45,970 nt of DNA from Spirochaetaceae bacterium (GTDB lineage: Bacteria; Spirochaetota; Spirochaetia; SZUA-6; DRHE01): contig CP070696.1 of assembly GCA_020353535.1 (NCBI GenBank), positions 2,632,744 through 2,678,713 of the forward strand. Reading direction: 5' to 3'. Position 1 is the stretch's first letter. Each line of letters begins with the position of its first letter. Shown here piece after piece: positions 8,401-17,618 of the stretch. The notes below the pieces were generated by a model. That model was not told the origin of the DNA and made no database searches. It was given only the letters and a program-made list of their open reading frames with translations. The translations under genes were made by a program, and so were the position numbers.

Positions 8401-8943
8401 TTATTTGATACCCGTCTTGCCGATCTTTCTGCGCACGTATTCGTTCTCGTAACGAATCCCCTTGCCCTTGTACGGCTCCGGAGGTCTCAAGCCGCGGATT
8501 TCAGCGGAAATCTGGCCTACCTGCTGCCTATCCGCCCCACTGACAATGATACGATTGTTACCTTCCACAGTAACGGTAATCCCATCGGGGATCGGGTACT
8601 CGATGGGATTTGAATACCCCAGATTCAGCACCAGTGCTTCTCCCCGTAGTTCCGCACGGTAACCAACACCATTAACTAGTAACACCTTGGAGAATCCTTC
8701 GGACACGCCCACGACCATGTTGTGAATCAACTTTCGATACAATCCGTGCATGGCCTTGGCCTGTTTGCTCTCATCCTTGCGCTCCACCGTACAGACCTTG
8801 TCTTCCAGATTGATCGAAACAATCGAATCAAGATAATCCTGAGACAATTCTCCCTTTGCGCCTTTCACCGTAATCCGGCTATCCTCTACCTTTAAGGTTA
8901 CTCCATCCGGGATCTCAATTGGCATCCTTCCAATTCGTGACAT
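8401..8943 (-). CDS. rplF: Large ribosomal subunit protein uL6
   Basis: L6 lies at the base of the L7/L12 stalk near the factor-binding site. It starts MSRIGRMPIEIPDGVTLKVE, has two repeated domains (about 1-80 and 81-170), and ends with the conserved PPEPYKGKGIRYENEYVRRK signature. Length 180 matches the family. The order rpsH-rplF-rplR is standard. Confidence 0.98.
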   Translation of the reverse strand: MSRIGRMPIEIPDGVTLKVEDSRITVKGAKGELSQDYLDSIVSINLEDKVCTVERKDESKQAKAMHGLYRKLIHNMVVGVSEGFSKVLLVNGVGYRAELRGEALVLNLGYSNPIEYPIPDGITVTVEGNNRIIVSGADRQQVGQISAEIRGLRPPEPYKGKGIRYENEYVRRKIGKTGIK

Positions 8944-8961
8944 GCTTTAATTCCCTCCACC

Positions 8962-9360
8962 CTACCAAACGCTGCAGATCAGCTCTCCGCCGACCTGATT
9001 TTCGAGAGCCTTTTTGCCGGTTATAACCCCCTTTGAGGTTGTAACGATAAGCGTACCGTAGCCGTTGTAGATGCGGGGCATGCTCTTATATCCCTTGTAC
9101 ATCCTCCGCCCCGGTGTAGATAAACGCCTCAGTCCATGAAGCACGGGATTATTCCCGTCGTCGTATTTGAGAAAAATCCTGATTTGATTTTTTCCATCAT
9201 GGCTGATTTTTTTAAAGGTTTTTATGAAACCCTCATTTTTTAAAATCTTTACTATCTCCACCTTTAGTTTTGAAGAGGGAATATCGACCTTTTCAAACTT
9301 TGCCATGCTCGCATTGCGTATCTTTGTCAACATATCCGCAATAGGATCGGAAATACTCAT
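8962..9360 (-). CDS. rpsH: Small ribosomal subunit protein uS8
   Basis: S8 is a primary 16S rRNA binder of the 30S central domain. The protein starts [20 protein letters not shown] and ends [20 protein letters not shown] plus the terminal [10 protein letters not shown] chose ATG 9360 (132 residues), preceded by GGGAGAGG, over a GTG at 9378 that would overlap rpsN. In E. coli S8 represses the spc operon at rplE; I did not recognise such a site here. Confidence 0.97.
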   Translation of the reverse strand: MSISDPIADMLTKIRNASMAKFEKVDIPSSKLKVEIVKILKNEGFIKTFKKISHDGKNQIRIFLKYDDGNNPVLHGLRRLSTPGRRMYKGYKSMPRIYNGYGTLIVTTSKGVITGKKALENQVGGELICSVW

Positions 9361-9371
9361 TACACCTCTCC

Positions 9372-9557
9372 CTACCAACTAGACTTCGTTACACCCGGAA
9401 TCTTGCCTTCGCTGGCAAGATTTCGAAAACAAATACGGCACATCTGGAATTTACGCATGTACCCGCGAGGACGACCACAAATGCGGCAGCGATTCACCTT
9501 GCGCGTCATATACTTCGGCTTTCGCAAACTTTTATTTATCAGTGATTTTCGAGCCAT
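9372..9557 (-). CDS. rpsN: Small ribosomal subunit protein uS14, zinc-binding short form
   Basis: This is the 61-residue type Z S14 of the 30S head. It has two CxxC pairs, Cys24/Cys27 and Cys40/Cys43, that hold one zinc ion, and the motif [20 protein letters not shown]. The C-terminus [11 protein letters not shown] is family-typical. The gene stands in its standard place between rplE and rpsH. Confidence 0.98.
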   Translation of the reverse strand: MARKSLINKSLRKPKYMTRKVNRCRICGRPRGYMRKFQMCRICFRNLASEGKIPGVTKSSW

Positions 9558-9571
9558 GAAAATGTTCTCCT

Positions 9572-10135
9572 CTACTTCCTGAAGGGCATGCCCAGGTGTG
9601 TCAGTAAACTCCTGGCTTCCCGGTCCGTATTGGCCGTGGTTACCACGGCTATATTGAGTCCGGCGATTCTCTCGATCTTGTCGTAATCGATCTCAGGGAA
9701 GATGATCTGTTCTGTGACTCCCAAGGAGTAGTTGCCATGCCCGTCAAAGGCGTTTGGATTCGTACCACGGAAATCCTTGACCCTCGGGATGGCGATGTTC
9801 ACGAGTCTGTCTAGAAACTCGTACATGTAATCACCCCTAAGGGTCACCATGGCGCCAATTTCCATGCCTTTTCGAATTTTAAATCCCGCAATCGATTTTC
9901 GAGCCACGGTTTTCACCGCTTTACGGCCGGTAATCTGGGCAAGCTCCTGGAGAGCCGAATCCAAGAGTTTCTTGTTTTGGGACGCCTCTCCGATACCCAT
10001 ACTGACTACGATCTTCTCCAATCGAGGCACTTCCATCACGGATTTGTAGCTGAACTCCTCCATCAGCGCCTTGATCACCCTATCCTGATACAGGCTCTTC
10101 AACCTGGGTTTTTTTTGTTTCACTGCAGTAGCCAT
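9572..10135 (-). CDS. rplE: Large ribosomal subunit protein uL5
   Basis: L5 binds 5S rRNA and contacts S13 across the subunit interface. It shows [20 protein letters not shown], the [20 protein letters not shown] segment and the [20 protein letters not shown] motif. I chose ATG 10135 (187 residues): it overlaps the rplX stop in a TAATG junction and has GGAGAG 10 nt upstream, so translation is probably coupled to rplX. An upstream in-frame start at 10153 would overlap rplX more deeply. Confidence 0.97.
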   Translation of the reverse strand: MATAVKQKKPRLKSLYQDRVIKALMEEFSYKSVMEVPRLEKIVVSMGIGEASQNKKLLDSALQELAQITGRKAVKTVARKSIAGFKIRKGMEIGAMVTLRGDYMYEFLDRLVNIAIPRVKDFRGTNPNAFDGHGNYSLGVTEQIIFPEIDYDKIERIAGLNIAVVTTANTDREARSLLTHLGMPFRK

Positions 10136-10461
10136 TACAGCTGCTCTCCGCATTTCTTACAGAATCGTAGCTTTTGGTTTTTTTCCATCCTCAGTCCTAT
10201 CCGGGTAGGTCCGCACTTCTTGCAAAGGATCTGTACATTCGAAATAGCCAGGGCGGCTTCCACCGAAGTGATGCCTCCCTTCTGGTTCTGACCCCGAGGA
10301 CGGATTGCCTTCTTAACCATGTTCAATCCCTCAATTACGACCCTGCCTCTATCCCGATCCACTCGCAATACCCGGCCTGACTTTCCGCGATCTTTTCCGG
10401 CCATAATCTGTACCTGGTCGTTCTTCCTGATTTTGTATTTCACCGTGTTCGTAGTCGCCAC
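10135..10461 (-). CDS. rplX: Large ribosomal subunit protein uL24
   Basis: L24 is an early assembly initiator of the 50S subunit. The KOW motif lies at about residues 14-40 ([20 protein letters not shown]). The C-terminal half carries two CxxC pairs (LCKKCGPTR and RFCKKCGEQ), a putative zinc site found in many but not all L24 proteins. Length 108 is usual. Its stop codon overlaps the rplE start. Confidence 0.97.
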   Translation of the reverse strand: MATTNTVKYKIRKNDQVQIMAGKDRGKSGRVLRVDRDRGRVVIEGLNMVKKAIRPRGQNQKGGITSVEAALAISNVQILCKKCGPTRIGLRMEKNQKLRFCKKCGEQL

Positions 10462-10474
10462 TTTTACTACACTC

Positions 10475-10843
10475 CTAGATTACTTCCGGGGCCAAAGAAA
10501 CGATCTTCATGAAATCTTTGTCCCGCAGTTCTCTGGCAACGGGTCCGAAAATTCGTTTCCCTTTTGGATTGCTGCTCGGATCAATAATCACACAGGCGTT
10601 ATCGTCAAAACGAATGTAGGTGCCGTCCGGCCTCCTGTATTCCTTTTTCGTTCTCACGATAACCGCCCGTTCAACATTTCCCTTTTTGATCGCGGCGTTC
10701 GGTAATGCATCCTTTACAGCAACCACTACAATATCACCAACCCCGGCGTTTTTTCTGCGTGTTCCACCCAGCACTTTGATGCACTGCACGCGTTTCGCCC
10801 CACTGTTGTCGGCGACATTCAAGTAACTTCTCATCTGAATCAT
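10475..10843 (-). CDS. rplN: Large ribosomal subunit protein uL14
   Basis: L14 lies on the 50S interface face and contacts 16S rRNA helix 14. The protein starts [20 protein letters not shown] and contains [21 protein letters not shown] and the C-terminal [22 protein letters not shown]. It has the invariant 122-residue length. It lies between rpsQ and rplX. Confidence 0.98.
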   Translation of the reverse strand: MIQMRSYLNVADNSGAKRVQCIKVLGGTRRKNAGVGDIVVVAVKDALPNAAIKKGNVERAVIVRTKKEYRRPDGTYIRFDDNACVIIDPSSNPKGKRIFGPVARELRDKDFMKIVSLAPEVI

Positions 10844-10865
10844 AGTTTGCTCCGTTCATATGACC

Positions 10866-11138
10866 CTATTTTGCCTTTTCCAGGACCTCCAAGAGACGCC
10901 AGCGCTTGTCCTTGCTCAACGGCCTGGATTCAATCACCTTCACGAGGTCGCCTATCTGGCATAGGTTCTTCTCGTCATGGGCTTTTATCTTTTTCGTGCG
11001 GGTGATGTACTTCTTGTACAGCGGATGGAGCTTTCTGCGTTCAATCCTCACCACAATTGTTTTCTGCATCTTATTGCTCACCACCGTCCCGACCAGTGTT
11101 TTTTTATTTCTCTTGTTCGTCGTAACTTGCGTTTCCAC
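10866..11138 (-). CDS. rpsQ: Small ribosomal subunit protein uS17
   Basis: S17 is a primary 16S rRNA binder of the 30S body with an OB-fold. Signature segments are [39 protein letters not shown] and [20 protein letters not shown]. Length 90, with a short basic N-terminal extension before the conserved core. It stands between rpmC and rplN. Confidence 0.97.
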   Translation of the reverse strand: METQVTTNKRNKKTLVGTVVSNKMQKTIVVRIERRKLHPLYKKYITRTKKIKAHDEKNLCQIGDLVKVIESRPLSKDKRWRLLEVLEKAK

Positions 11139-11156
11139 TTGCTTAAGCTCCTGGCA

Positions 11157-11357
11157 CTAGGTTTGCCTGATTCCGGTCTCATATTCGTGGATGATCGTAT
11201 TGATGCGGGCGATCTTTCGCCGCAGTGTTCGTTTCTGCAACGGATTGTCCACGTGTCTGAGCACGAGGTCGAAGCGGAGATCCCGGAACTGCTTGTTCAG
11301 CTCTTCCCGCTTTGTGAGCAGCTCCTGAAAAGTCAGATCATTGAATGAATCTTTCAT
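11157..11357 (-). CDS. rpmC: Large ribosomal subunit protein uL29
   Basis: L29 is a small helical protein at the peptide exit tunnel near the docking site for trigger factor and SRP. The 66-residue product has the two-helix pattern [20 protein letters not shown] and the [19 protein letters not shown] signature. The position between rplP and rpsQ is standard. Confidence 0.96.
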   Translation of the reverse strand: MKDSFNDLTFQELLTKREELNKQFRDLRFDLVLRHVDNPLQKRTLRRKIARINTIIHEYETGIRQT

Positions 11358-11361
11358 ACAC

Positions 11362-11778
11362 TTACTCCAGATCCCGCCGGGCTTTGAATTTGGTTTTAAT
11401 CGGCAATTTGCTACCGGCCAATCGAATCGCAGATTCTGCCAGTTCCCTGCTCACTCCTCCGATCTCGAACATTACGGTCCCGGGCTTCACCTCCGCAACC
11501 CAATACTCGGGCGTTCCTTTGCCTTTTCCCATACGCGTTTCCGCGGGTTTCTTGGTAAAGGGAATGTCTGGAAAAATGCGAATCCAAACTTTGCCGCCCC
11601 TCTTGATATGCCGGGTCATGGCGATACGCGCCGCCTCGATCTGGCGATTGGTAATCCAGTGCCGTTCCAATGCGGCCAAGCCGTACTCGCCAAAGGCGAT
11701 GGTGTTGCCTCGCGTAGCAACTCCCTGCATCCGGCCCCTCTGTTTCTTGCGATACTTGGTTCGTTTAGGACTGAGCAT
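11362..11778 (-). CDS. rplP: Large ribosomal subunit protein uL16
   Basis: L16 lies at the A-site side of the peptidyl transferase region and helps place aminoacyl-tRNA. The start [19 protein letters not shown] is family-typical. Further motifs are [20 protein letters not shown] and the [21 protein letters not shown] segment. Length 138 is usual. Its first codons overlap the end of rpsC by 14 bp, so translation is likely coupled. Confidence 0.98.
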   Translation of the reverse strand: MLSPKRTKYRKKQRGRMQGVATRGNTIAFGEYGLAALERHWITNRQIEAARIAMTRHIKRGGKVWIRIFPDIPFTKKPAETRMGKGKGTPEYWVAEVKPGTVMFEIGGVSRELAESAIRLAGSKLPIKTKFKARRDLE

Positions 11779-12478
11779 AGCCTGACCTACTCCTACCCCC
11801 GCGCTGCTTCTTCAGAAGCAGACCTGCGTCTTCCTGAGTCTCCCCGCCGAATATCTCGCCTTTGTAAATCCAAACTTTCACACCGATTGAACCAAATGTT
11901 GTGATCGCTTCGGCGAATCCGTAGTCTATATCAGCACGAAAGGTGTGCAGCGGGATCCTGCCTTCTTTATACTCTTCCCTGCGAGCCATTTCCGAACCAC
12001 CCAGACGGCCAGCAACTTTGATCTTGGCTCCCTGCACGCCCGCCTTCATGGCATTCAGCACTGCCATCTTCATAGCCCTGCGGAAGGAAGCCCGGGAACG
12101 CAGCTGCCGGGATACGTTTTCGGCGATCAGCTGAGCATCGGTTTCGGGACGAGAAATCTCTTTGATCTTGATCTGGATCTTTTTCCCTACCAGCTTCTGG
12201 AGTCGTTTGCCAAGCTTTTCGATGTTCGCACCTTTTGCCCCGATGATAACCCCCGGCCGGCCGGTATGAATGATGATGGTTATTCTCTGGGGATGTCGGA
12301 TGATCTCCACATCGGCGATGTCCGCTCCCTGCGTCTCGGAGGCCTTGTCGATCGTGCGTCGGAGACGCAAATCTTCGTGCAGCGTGCTGGCATAGTCTCT
12401 TGGATCCACGTACCACTTGGATTTCCAGGTTTTATTGATACCCAACCGCAGACCGTACGGATTTACCTTCTGTCCCAC
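11765..12478 (-). CDS. rpsC: Small ribosomal subunit protein uS3, GTG start
   Basis: S3 forms part of the mRNA entry gate and the helicase centre. I chose the GTG at 12478 (237 residues): the family begins at (M)[13 protein letters not shown], and GGAGAG lies 6 nt upstream, whereas an upstream ATG at 12505 would overlap rplV by 26 bp without family support. The KH domain carries [20 protein letters not shown] (GxxG loop). The C-terminal domain includes [20 protein letters not shown]. Confidence 0.97.
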   Translation of the reverse strand: MGQKVNPYGLRLGINKTWKSKWYVDPRDYASTLHEDLRLRRTIDKASETQGADIADVEIIRHPQRITIIIHTGRPGVIIGAKGANIEKLGKRLQKLVGKKIQIKIKEISRPETDAQLIAENVSRQLRSRASFRRAMKMAVLNAMKAGVQGAKIKVAGRLGGSEMARREEYKEGRIPLHTFRADIDYGFAEAITTFGSIGVKVWIYKGEIFGGETQEDAGLLLKKQRGGRSRSGYAQS

Positions 12479-12479
12479 G

Positions 12480-12842
12480 TTACTCTCCTGCTCCCGCGAT
12501 TTCATCCAATGCCACCGAGATGTGACATGTCCTCTTAATCAGTCTGTCCGCCCTTCCCCGGGCCCGGGGCCAGATTCTCTTCATTCTCACCCCTTCGTTG
12601 ATCTGGAGATCTCGAATATACAGCAACTCTTCGTCAAGGTTCTTATTCGTGTATAACGCGTTCGCAGCAGCCGACTGGATGACCTTCTTCAGCAGACGCG
12701 CCCCTTTGTGGGGCAAGCTTTCAAGGAGGGCAATGGCATCCCCGTAGGGTTTTTTCCGCACTTTGTCGGCGATACGTCTGACTTTGTACGGTGACATTCT
12801 CACGTAGCGGGCATGGGCTGAATAACCCTTCTTGATTTCCAT
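12480..12842 (-). CDS. rplV: Large ribosomal subunit protein uL22
   Basis: L22 lines the peptide exit tunnel with its long beta-hairpin. Family motifs are [33 protein letters not shown], and the tunnel hairpin tip [20 protein letters not shown], followed by HISVALDE. Length is 120 residues. Its stop codon lies 1 nt before the rpsC GTG start. Confidence 0.97.
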   Translation of the reverse strand: MEIKKGYSAHARYVRMSPYKVRRIADKVRKKPYGDAIALLESLPHKGARLLKKVIQSAAANALYTNKNLDEELLYIRDLQINEGVRMKRIWPRARGRADRLIKRTCHISVALDEIAGAGE

Positions 12843-12846
12843 AGTT

Positions 12847-13128
12847 CTACCTCTTCGCTACCTTCTTGTCGGATCCACTGTGGCCCCGGAACAAGCGGGT
12901 TGGTGCAAACTCACCGAGCTTGTGCCCGACCAGGTTCTCGGTGATATACACGGGAATCCACGTTTTTCCGTTGTACACCGAAATCGTATAGCCCACCATT
13001 TCCGGAAAAATCGTCGAACAGCGCGAGTAGGTCTTGATCATCTTTTTCTCGCCGCCCTTGTTCATCTCCAGAACCTTCTTGTACAGGCTTTTGGCAATAA
13101 ACGGACCTTTCTTTACAGATCTCGACAC
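12847..13128 (-). CDS. rpsS: Small ribosomal subunit protein uS19
   Basis: S19 pairs with S13 in the 30S head. The product starts [20 protein letters not shown] and contains the [20 protein letters not shown] and [18 protein letters not shown] signatures. Length 93 is usual. It lies 9 bp after rplB and 4 bp before rplV. Confidence 0.98.
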   Translation of the reverse strand: MSRSVKKGPFIAKSLYKKVLEMNKGGEKKMIKTYSRCSTIFPEMVGYTISVYNGKTWIPVYITENLVGHKLGEFAPTRLFRGHSGSDKKVAKR

Positions 13129-13137
13129 GAGTTACTC

Positions 13138-13962
13138 CTATTTCCTTTTCTTCACGATCAGCCGGCCCGAAGTTTTTTTCTTCTTCCGGGTTTTGTAACC
13201 CTTGGTAGGAACACCCCAAGGTGTTACCGGGTGGCGGCCGCCTGAGCTCTTACCTTCGCCGCCCCCATGGGGATGGTCGTGGGGATTCATCGCCACACCC
13301 CGCACCTTGGGTCTCTTGCCAAGCCAGCGGTTGCGTCCCGCTTTGCCCAAGGAGACGTTCATGTGGTCCTGGTTCCCAACCTCTCCGAGAGTGGCGTAGC
13401 AGCGGACCAACACCATCCGCATCTCCCCCGAAGGCAGCTTGAGGGTGGCATAATCTCCCTCCTTGGCCATCAGGGTGGCTCCCGCTCCGGCGGCGCGCAC
13501 GATTTGACCGCCCCTTCCTGGAGTCAGCTCGATGTTATGCACCACCATACCCAAGGGAATCTTATCCAGGGGCAGAGCATTGCCAGGTTCCAGAGGCGCC
13601 TCAGGACCGCTCACGATCTCAGTACCCATCCGCAGTCCGGCCGGAGCCAATATGTAGCGTTTATCTCCGTCCCGGTAGGTGATCAGTGCAATAAAGGCGC
13701 TGCGGTTGGGATCATACTCGATCGTAGAAACGGTTCCGGGAACACCCTTTTTATCCCGCTTGAAATCGATCGTCCGATACTTGCGCTTGTGACCCCCGCC
13801 TTTTCGCCGCACACTTATACGGCCGGCCCCGTCGCGTCCTGCTCGGTTTGACTTTCCCTTGGCGAGCTTTTTGTGCGGCCGGTCCGTGGTCAGTTCCTCA
13901 AAGGTCAACCCGGTTTTAAAGCGCATCCCCGCGGTGATCGGTTTGTATGATTTAATTGGCAT
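13138..13962 (-). CDS. rplB: Large ribosomal subunit protein uL2
   Basis: L2 is needed for subunit association and peptidyl transferase organisation. The product shows the OB-fold N-terminus ([20 protein letters not shown]) and the SH3-like C-terminus with [20 protein letters not shown], which contains the conserved His of the family (equivalent to E. coli His229). Length 274 matches. It stands between rplW and rpsS. Confidence 0.98.
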   Translation of the reverse strand: MPIKSYKPITAGMRFKTGLTFEELTTDRPHKKLAKGKSNRAGRDGAGRISVRRKGGGHKRKYRTIDFKRDKKGVPGTVSTIEYDPNRSAFIALITYRDGDKRYILAPAGLRMGTEIVSGPEAPLEPGNALPLDKIPLGMVVHNIELTPGRGGQIVRAAGAGATLMAKEGDYATLKLPSGEMRMVLVRCYATLGEVGNQDHMNVSLGKAGRNRWLGKRPKVRGVAMNPHDHPHGGGEGKSSGGRHPVTPWGVPTKGYKTRKKKKTSGRLIVKKRK

Positions 13963-13965
13963 GTG

Positions 13966-14250
13966 TTATACCCCTTCAAAAACCTGAATAGCTTCACCCG
14001 CGCGCAGGGTTACGATGGCCTTCTTCCATTCCGAGGTATACCCGAGCTGATAGCGAACGCGTTTTGGCTTCCTCTTTACGCGCATGACTCGACAGGACAC
14101 GGGATGGACATTGAATAGCTCACGGATGGCCTGCATGATCTGGATCTTGTTGGCCCGGCTATCCACTTTGAAGGCGTACTTTCCGCTATCCCGCATCTGA
14201 TTCGATTTTTCCGTTACAATTGGTTCGATGATAATCTTTGCCGGATCCAT
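13966..14250 (-). CDS. rplW: Large ribosomal subunit protein uL23
   Basis: L23 is the tunnel-exit docking protein for trigger factor, SRP and the Sec channel. Motifs are IIEPIVTEKSNQMRDSGKYA FKVD and the C-terminal RVRYQLGYTSEWKKAIVTLR. Length is 94 residues. Its start codon overlaps the last base of the rplD stop (1 bp), indicating translational coupling. Confidence 0.96.
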   Translation of the reverse strand: MDPAKIIIEPIVTEKSNQMRDSGKYAFKVDSRANKIQIMQAIRELFNVHPVSCRVMRVKRKPKRVRYQLGYTSEWKKAIVTLRAGEAIQVFEGV

Positions 14251-15308
14251 TACGCACCCTCTTTACTCTTCTTGCTCGGGCTGGCCTTGCTCTTAGGCTT
14301 CGGCTTAGCTTCTGTTTTTGGCTTGGCCGCTGCCTTTGGCGCGGCCGGCCTAGGCTTTTCCGGTGTCCTGGCCGCTGGCTTGGCCTTAGCCGCTGGCTTG
14401 GGCTTGGCCGCTGCCTTGGCCTTAGCCGCTGGCTTGGGCTTGGCCGCTGTCTTGGCCTTGGCCGCTGGCTTGGGCTTGGCTGCCGACTTGGCCTTGGCCG
14501 CTGCTTTGGCTGCGGCCGGCTTAGGCGCGGCCGGCCTAGGCTTTTCCGCTGTCTTGACCGCCGGCTTTGACTTGGGCTTGGCTGCTGGCTTGGGCTTGGC
14601 CACTTCTTTTACCTGGGCCGCCGGCACCGGTTTAGCACCGACCGGAGCACCGGCCGCCGGTTTGCCCGTTCTTCGCCTGGAAGACGGCTCACCGTACAAT
14701 CGAGCCAACTCCCCGGCGGCCTTCTCAAAAATGATCACCCTTCCGGCATAGAACAGATCATGTGCCCGCAACCTGTTGTACGACAGAATGCTCAAACCCG
14801 GCACGTTGCGTCCCGCACGTTTGAGCATGGAATCCTCTCCCGAGATCACGATGGTCGTACGATTCTCCGGAGTCAATCCCTTGAGGATCTTGACCAGCTC
14901 TCGCGTCTTTCCCGATTCCACTGTAAAATCCTCCACCACCATCAGCCGCTGTTCCTGCGTCTTCTGGCTGAAGATCGACTTGTAGGCGAGCCGCTTGAGC
15001 TTCTTCGGAATCTTGTAACTGTAGTCTCTGGGCTTGGGGCCGAAAACCACACCACCCCCGACCCAGAGGGGTGACTGCCTTGTTCCCGCCCTGGCGCGGC
15101 CCGTTCCTTTTTGGCGCCACGGCTTGGCACCGCTACCCCGAACTTCGCTGCGGGTCTTGGTGGACGCGGTACCGACTCTAAGGTTAGCCAGCTCATTGCG
15201 GATGGCATGATAGATCGATCCCGTGCTGATGGATCTGTTGAATACTTCGTCGGCCAGCTCGATGTCCCTCTGCTCAGATCCATCGATGCCATAAACCTTC
15301 ACAACCAT
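14250..15308 (-). CDS. rplD: Large ribosomal subunit protein uL4 with long basic C-terminal tail
   Basis: Residues 1-207 are an ordinary L4: [20 protein letters not shown] (the extended tunnel loop), [20 protein letters not shown] and the C-terminal [17 protein letters not shown]. In E. coli L4 also represses the S10 operon. Residues 208-352 are an extra tail of about 145 residues made almost only of Lys, Ala and Pro, with 12-residue [16 protein letters not shown] repeats resembling histone H1 tails. Typical L4 proteins stop near 205-210. The tail is in frame and continuous, and the stop is followed at once by rplW, so it is not a sequencing error at the junction. The tail is probably disordered and RNA-binding (inference). 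Confidence 0.96.
   Translation of the reverse strand: MVVKVYGIDGSEQRDIELADEVFNRSISTGSIYHAIRNELANLRVGTASTKTRSEVRGSGAKPWRQKGTGRARAGTRQSPLWVGGGVVFGPKPRDYSYKIPKKLKRLAYKSIFSQKTQEQRLMVVEDFTVESGKTRELVKILKGLTPENRTTIVISGEDSMLKRAGRNVPGLSILSYNRLRAHDLFYAGRVIIFEKAAGELARLYGEPSSRRRTGKPAAGAPVGAKPVPAAQVKEVAKPKPAAKPKSKPAVKTAEKPRPAAPKPAAAKAAAKAKSAAKPKPAAKAKTAAKPKPAAKAKAAAKPKPAAKAKPAARTPEKPRPAAPKAAAKPKTEAKPKPKSKASPSKKSKEGA
14380..14487 (-). repeat. Three 36-bp tandem repeats inside the rplD tail
   Basis: Units at 14380-14415, 14416-14451 and 14452-14487 differ by a few bases and encode 12-residue Lys/Ala/Pro units. Further degenerate copies flank them on both sides. Such near-identical coding repeats can expand or contract by slippage, so tail length may vary between strains. 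Confidence 0.9.
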
Positions 15309-15316
15309 GGTATCCT

Positions 15317-15931
15317 CTACTTCTTCTTTGCTTTTGCCACGAAAAGCGTCGCACCTCGGCGTCCGGGCACCGCTCCCTTAACGAGCAGCACCCCCGCTTG
15401 AGGATCGACCTTGACGACTCGCAGGTTCTGTACCGTCTTGCGATCCGATCCCATTCGTCCCGGCATCTTCGAACCCTTGAACATCTTTCCACTGGCCAGA
15501 CCTGTGGATCCAAGTTCGCGATGTACGAGGGAGCCGTGGGTTTTGGGACCCCCGCCGAAACCGTGTCTTTTCATGACACCCTGATAGCCCTTGCCTTTGG
15601 AAACCCCTCGGACGTCCACATAACGCACCCCTTCGAAGGTTTCCAGACCGATCTTCTCACCGACTTTGTACTGTCCGTCGAAGTCCTTCACCTCGGTCAG
15701 AACCTGGCTCGGATCGACTCCTTCAGGAAACTGACCGGCGAAGGGTTTGCTGATTCGGGACTTTTTTCGTACGCCGTACCCCAGGACAACCGCTGAGTAG
15801 CCGTGCTTCTCAGCCGTCCGCTCTCCGATCACGACATTGGGTTCAATCTCGATCACGGTCACCGGGGTCTGCGTGCCCTGCTCGTCGAAGACCTGCGTCA
15901 TTCCTATTTTTTTCCCAATCAAACCCAGCAT
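15317..15931 (-). CDS. rplC: Large ribosomal subunit protein uL3
   Basis: L3 is an assembly initiator whose long loop reaches the peptidyl transferase centre. The product starts [20 protein letters not shown] and carries [24 protein letters not shown] loop residues and [21 protein letters not shown] chose the second of two adjacent ATGs (15931, 204 residues) because the family begins at this Met and AGGA lies about 5 nt upstream. A GTG at 15943 and an ATG at 15934 are in frame and possible. Confidence 0.97.
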   Translation of the reverse strand: MLGLIGKKIGMTQVFDEQGTQTPVTVIEIEPNVVIGERTAEKHGYSAVVLGYGVRKKSRISKPFAGQFPEGVDPSQVLTEVKDFDGQYKVGEKIGLETFEGVRYVDVRGVSKGKGYQGVMKRHGFGGGPKTHGSLVHRELGSTGLASGKMFKGSKMPGRMGSDRKTVQNLRVVKVDPQAGVLLVKGAVPGRRGATLFVAKAKKK

Positions 15932-15939
15932 CATTTTCC

Positions 15940-16248
15940 TCACTGCTTGATTTCAACGTCCACCCCGGCGGGCAGTTCCAGCTTCATCAGCGCATCCATC
16001 ACCGCCGAGGTCGGTTCGATGATGTCGATCAGACGTTTGTGCGTCCGCATCTCAAACTGCTCACGGGATTTCTTGTTCACGTGGGGCGAGCGAAGAACGG
16101 TGAATTTGTTGATCCGGGTTGGCAGAGGGATCGGACCGGAAACTTTGCTTCCGGCCTTCAGCACCGTTTGCACGATAGCTTTCGCACTCTGGTCAATCAG
16201 CTCGATATCAAATCCCCGCAGACGAACTCGAATCCTCTCTTTAGCCAT
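15940..16248 (-). CDS. rpsJ: Small ribosomal subunit protein uS10 (NusE)
   Basis: S10 belongs to the 30S head and, as NusE, also joins NusB in transcription antitermination and binds NusG. ATG 16248 gives 102 residues starting [20 protein letters not shown] and follows GGAGGAAGA closely. The conserved [31 protein letters not shown] region is intact. It follows tuf after 102 bp and opens the S10 cluster. Confidence 0.98.
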   Translation of the reverse strand: MAKERIRVRLRGFDIELIDQSAKAIVQTVLKAGSKVSGPIPLPTRINKFTVLRSPHVNKKSREQFEMRTHKRLIDIIEPTSAVMDALMKLELPAGVDVEIKQ

Positions 16249-16350
16249 TCTTCCTCCAGACACTCTCTTCTCTTGCTTTCACTCATTACGCACATCTTCA
16301 GCGCACGCTTGCGCCGGCGTATCGAAGCTCAAGTCCTGCAAGCCGAGAAA

Positions 16351-17541
16351 CTACTCAATGATTTCGGTAACCGCGCCAGCAGCGACGGTACGTCCACCTT
16401 CGCGGATGGCGAATCTCAAGCCCTTCTCAATGGCGATGGTGTGAATGAGCTCCACCTGAACCTCGCAGTTGTCACCGGGCATGACCATTTGACGATCCTC
16501 GGGCAAGGTCACCGAACCGGTGATATCGGTGGTTCGGAAGTAGAACTGGGGGCGATAGCCCGTGAAAAACGGCGAGTGGCGCCCACCTTCTTCCTTGGTC
16601 AGAGCGACGATCTGAGCTTTGAACTTGTGGTGGGGAGTAATTGTCCCCGGCTTGGCCAGGACCTGACCTCTCTGAACCTCGTTCTTCTCAACACCGCGGA
16701 GCAGACAGCCGACGTTGTCACCGGCCTGTCCCTCATCCAGGATCTTGTTGAACATCTCGACACCGGTTACTACGGTCTTGCGGGTGTCTTTGATGCCGAC
16801 GATTTCCACCTCTTCCCCGACCTTGATCACGCCGCGCTCGATCCTGCCGGTGACCACGGTTCCGCGACCGGAGATTGAGAACACATCTTCGATCGGCATC
16901 TGGAAGGGTCTGTCCATGGGCCGCTCGGGCAGGGGGAAATACTCATCCATGGTCTTGAGCAGCTCCACCACCGGCTTGATCGCTTCCTCATCCGCCGGAT
17001 TCTCCATGGCCTTCAACGCAGAGCCCTTGACGATGGGAATATCGTCTCCGGGAAACTCGTACTCCTTGAGTACATCCCGGACCTCTTCTTCGACCAGCTC
17101 GATCAAATCGGGATCGTCCACCTGATCGGTTTTGTTGAGGAATACGACGATGGCGGGCACCCCAACCTGGCGGGCCAGGAGGATATGCTCCCGTGTCTGG
17201 GGCATGACCGAATCCGGGGCCGAAACAACCAGAACGGATCCGTCCATCTGGGCTGCACCGGTGATCATGTTCTTGATGTAGTCGGCGTGGCCCGGGCAGT
17301 CTACGTGGGCGTAATGCCTGTTGTCGGTCTGGTACTCCACGTGACGGGTGTTGATGGTGATACCCCGCGCCTTCTCTTCCGGGGCATTGTCGATATCTTC
17401 GAACTTCATCAACTTGTCGCCGTACTTGGCATTGCAATACATGGTAATCGCCGCAGTGAGGGTCGTTTTGCCATGATCCACATGACCAATCGTCCCAACA
17501 TTAATGTGGGGTTTGGTCCTCTCAAACTTTGCCTTTGCCAT
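16351..17541 (-). CDS. tuf: Translation elongation factor Tu
   Basis: EF-Tu delivers aminoacyl-tRNA to the ribosome as a GTP complex. G-domain motifs are GHVDHGKT (19-26), [24 protein letters not shown] and NKTD, followed by the domain 2/3 sequences ending [12 protein letters not shown]. The 396-residue length is usual. ATG 17541 has GGAGG 5 nt upstream, and this ribosome-binding site lies in the alternating-stem element between fusA and tuf. The window cannot show whether there is a second tuf copy. Confidence 0.99.
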   Translation of the reverse strand: MAKAKFERTKPHINVGTIGHVDHGKTTLTAAITMYCNAKYGDKLMKFEDIDNAPEEKARGITINTRHVEYQTDNRHYAHVDCPGHADYIKNMITGAAQMDGSVLVVSAPDSVMPQTREHILLARQVGVPAIVVFLNKTDQVDDPDLIELVEEEVRDVLKEYEFPGDDIPIVKGSALKAMENPADEEAIKPVVELLKTMDEYFPLPERPMDRPFQMPIEDVFSISGRGTVVTGRIERGVIKVGEEVEIVGIKDTRKTVVTGVEMFNKILDEGQAGDNVGCLLRGVEKNEVQRGQVLAKPGTITPHHKFKAQIVALTKEEGGRHSPFFTGYRPQFYFRTTDITGSVTLPEDRQMVMPGDNCEVQVELIHTIAIEKGLRFAIREGGRTVAAGAVTEIIE

Positions 17542-17544
17542 GCT

Positions 17545-17618
17545 AACCTCCTTGCACTTCTCGGCAAATCATTTCCTGATCGAGGTTGCGCTAATAGACA
17601 ACCTCAAGTTCAGAGGTT
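17545..17618 (-). promoter_or_regulatory. Four alternately complementary segments between fusA and tuf
   Basis: On the minus strand the junction contains, in order, AACCTC (17618-17613, end of fusA), GAGGTT (17605-17600), AACCTC (17587-17582) and GAGGTT (17550-17545, inside the tuf Shine-Dalgarno). Segments 2 and 3 form a perfect 7-bp hairpin (GAGGTTG with CAACCTC, 10-nt loop). Alternatively 1 pairs with 2 (6 bp, 7-nt loop over the fusA stop codon), leaving 3 free to cover the tuf ribosome-binding site. This is the geometry of a translational switch; its function is inferred. Confidence 0.5.

Noticed and set aside
13267..13851. Plus-strand open frame opposite rplB
   Set aside because: Antisense shadow of rplB with no ribosome-binding site or recognisable domain.
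14380..14487. rplD tail considered as a frameshift artefact
   Set aside because: The tail is in frame with the core, uses the same 12-residue repeats throughout, and its stop overlaps the rplW start as expected for a coupled gene pair.
16249..16350. Possible S10-operon promoter or L4-type leader between tuf and rpsJ
   Set aside because: Only a 5-bp GCGCA/TGCGC hairpin is present; no -35/-10 pair and no long leader structure.
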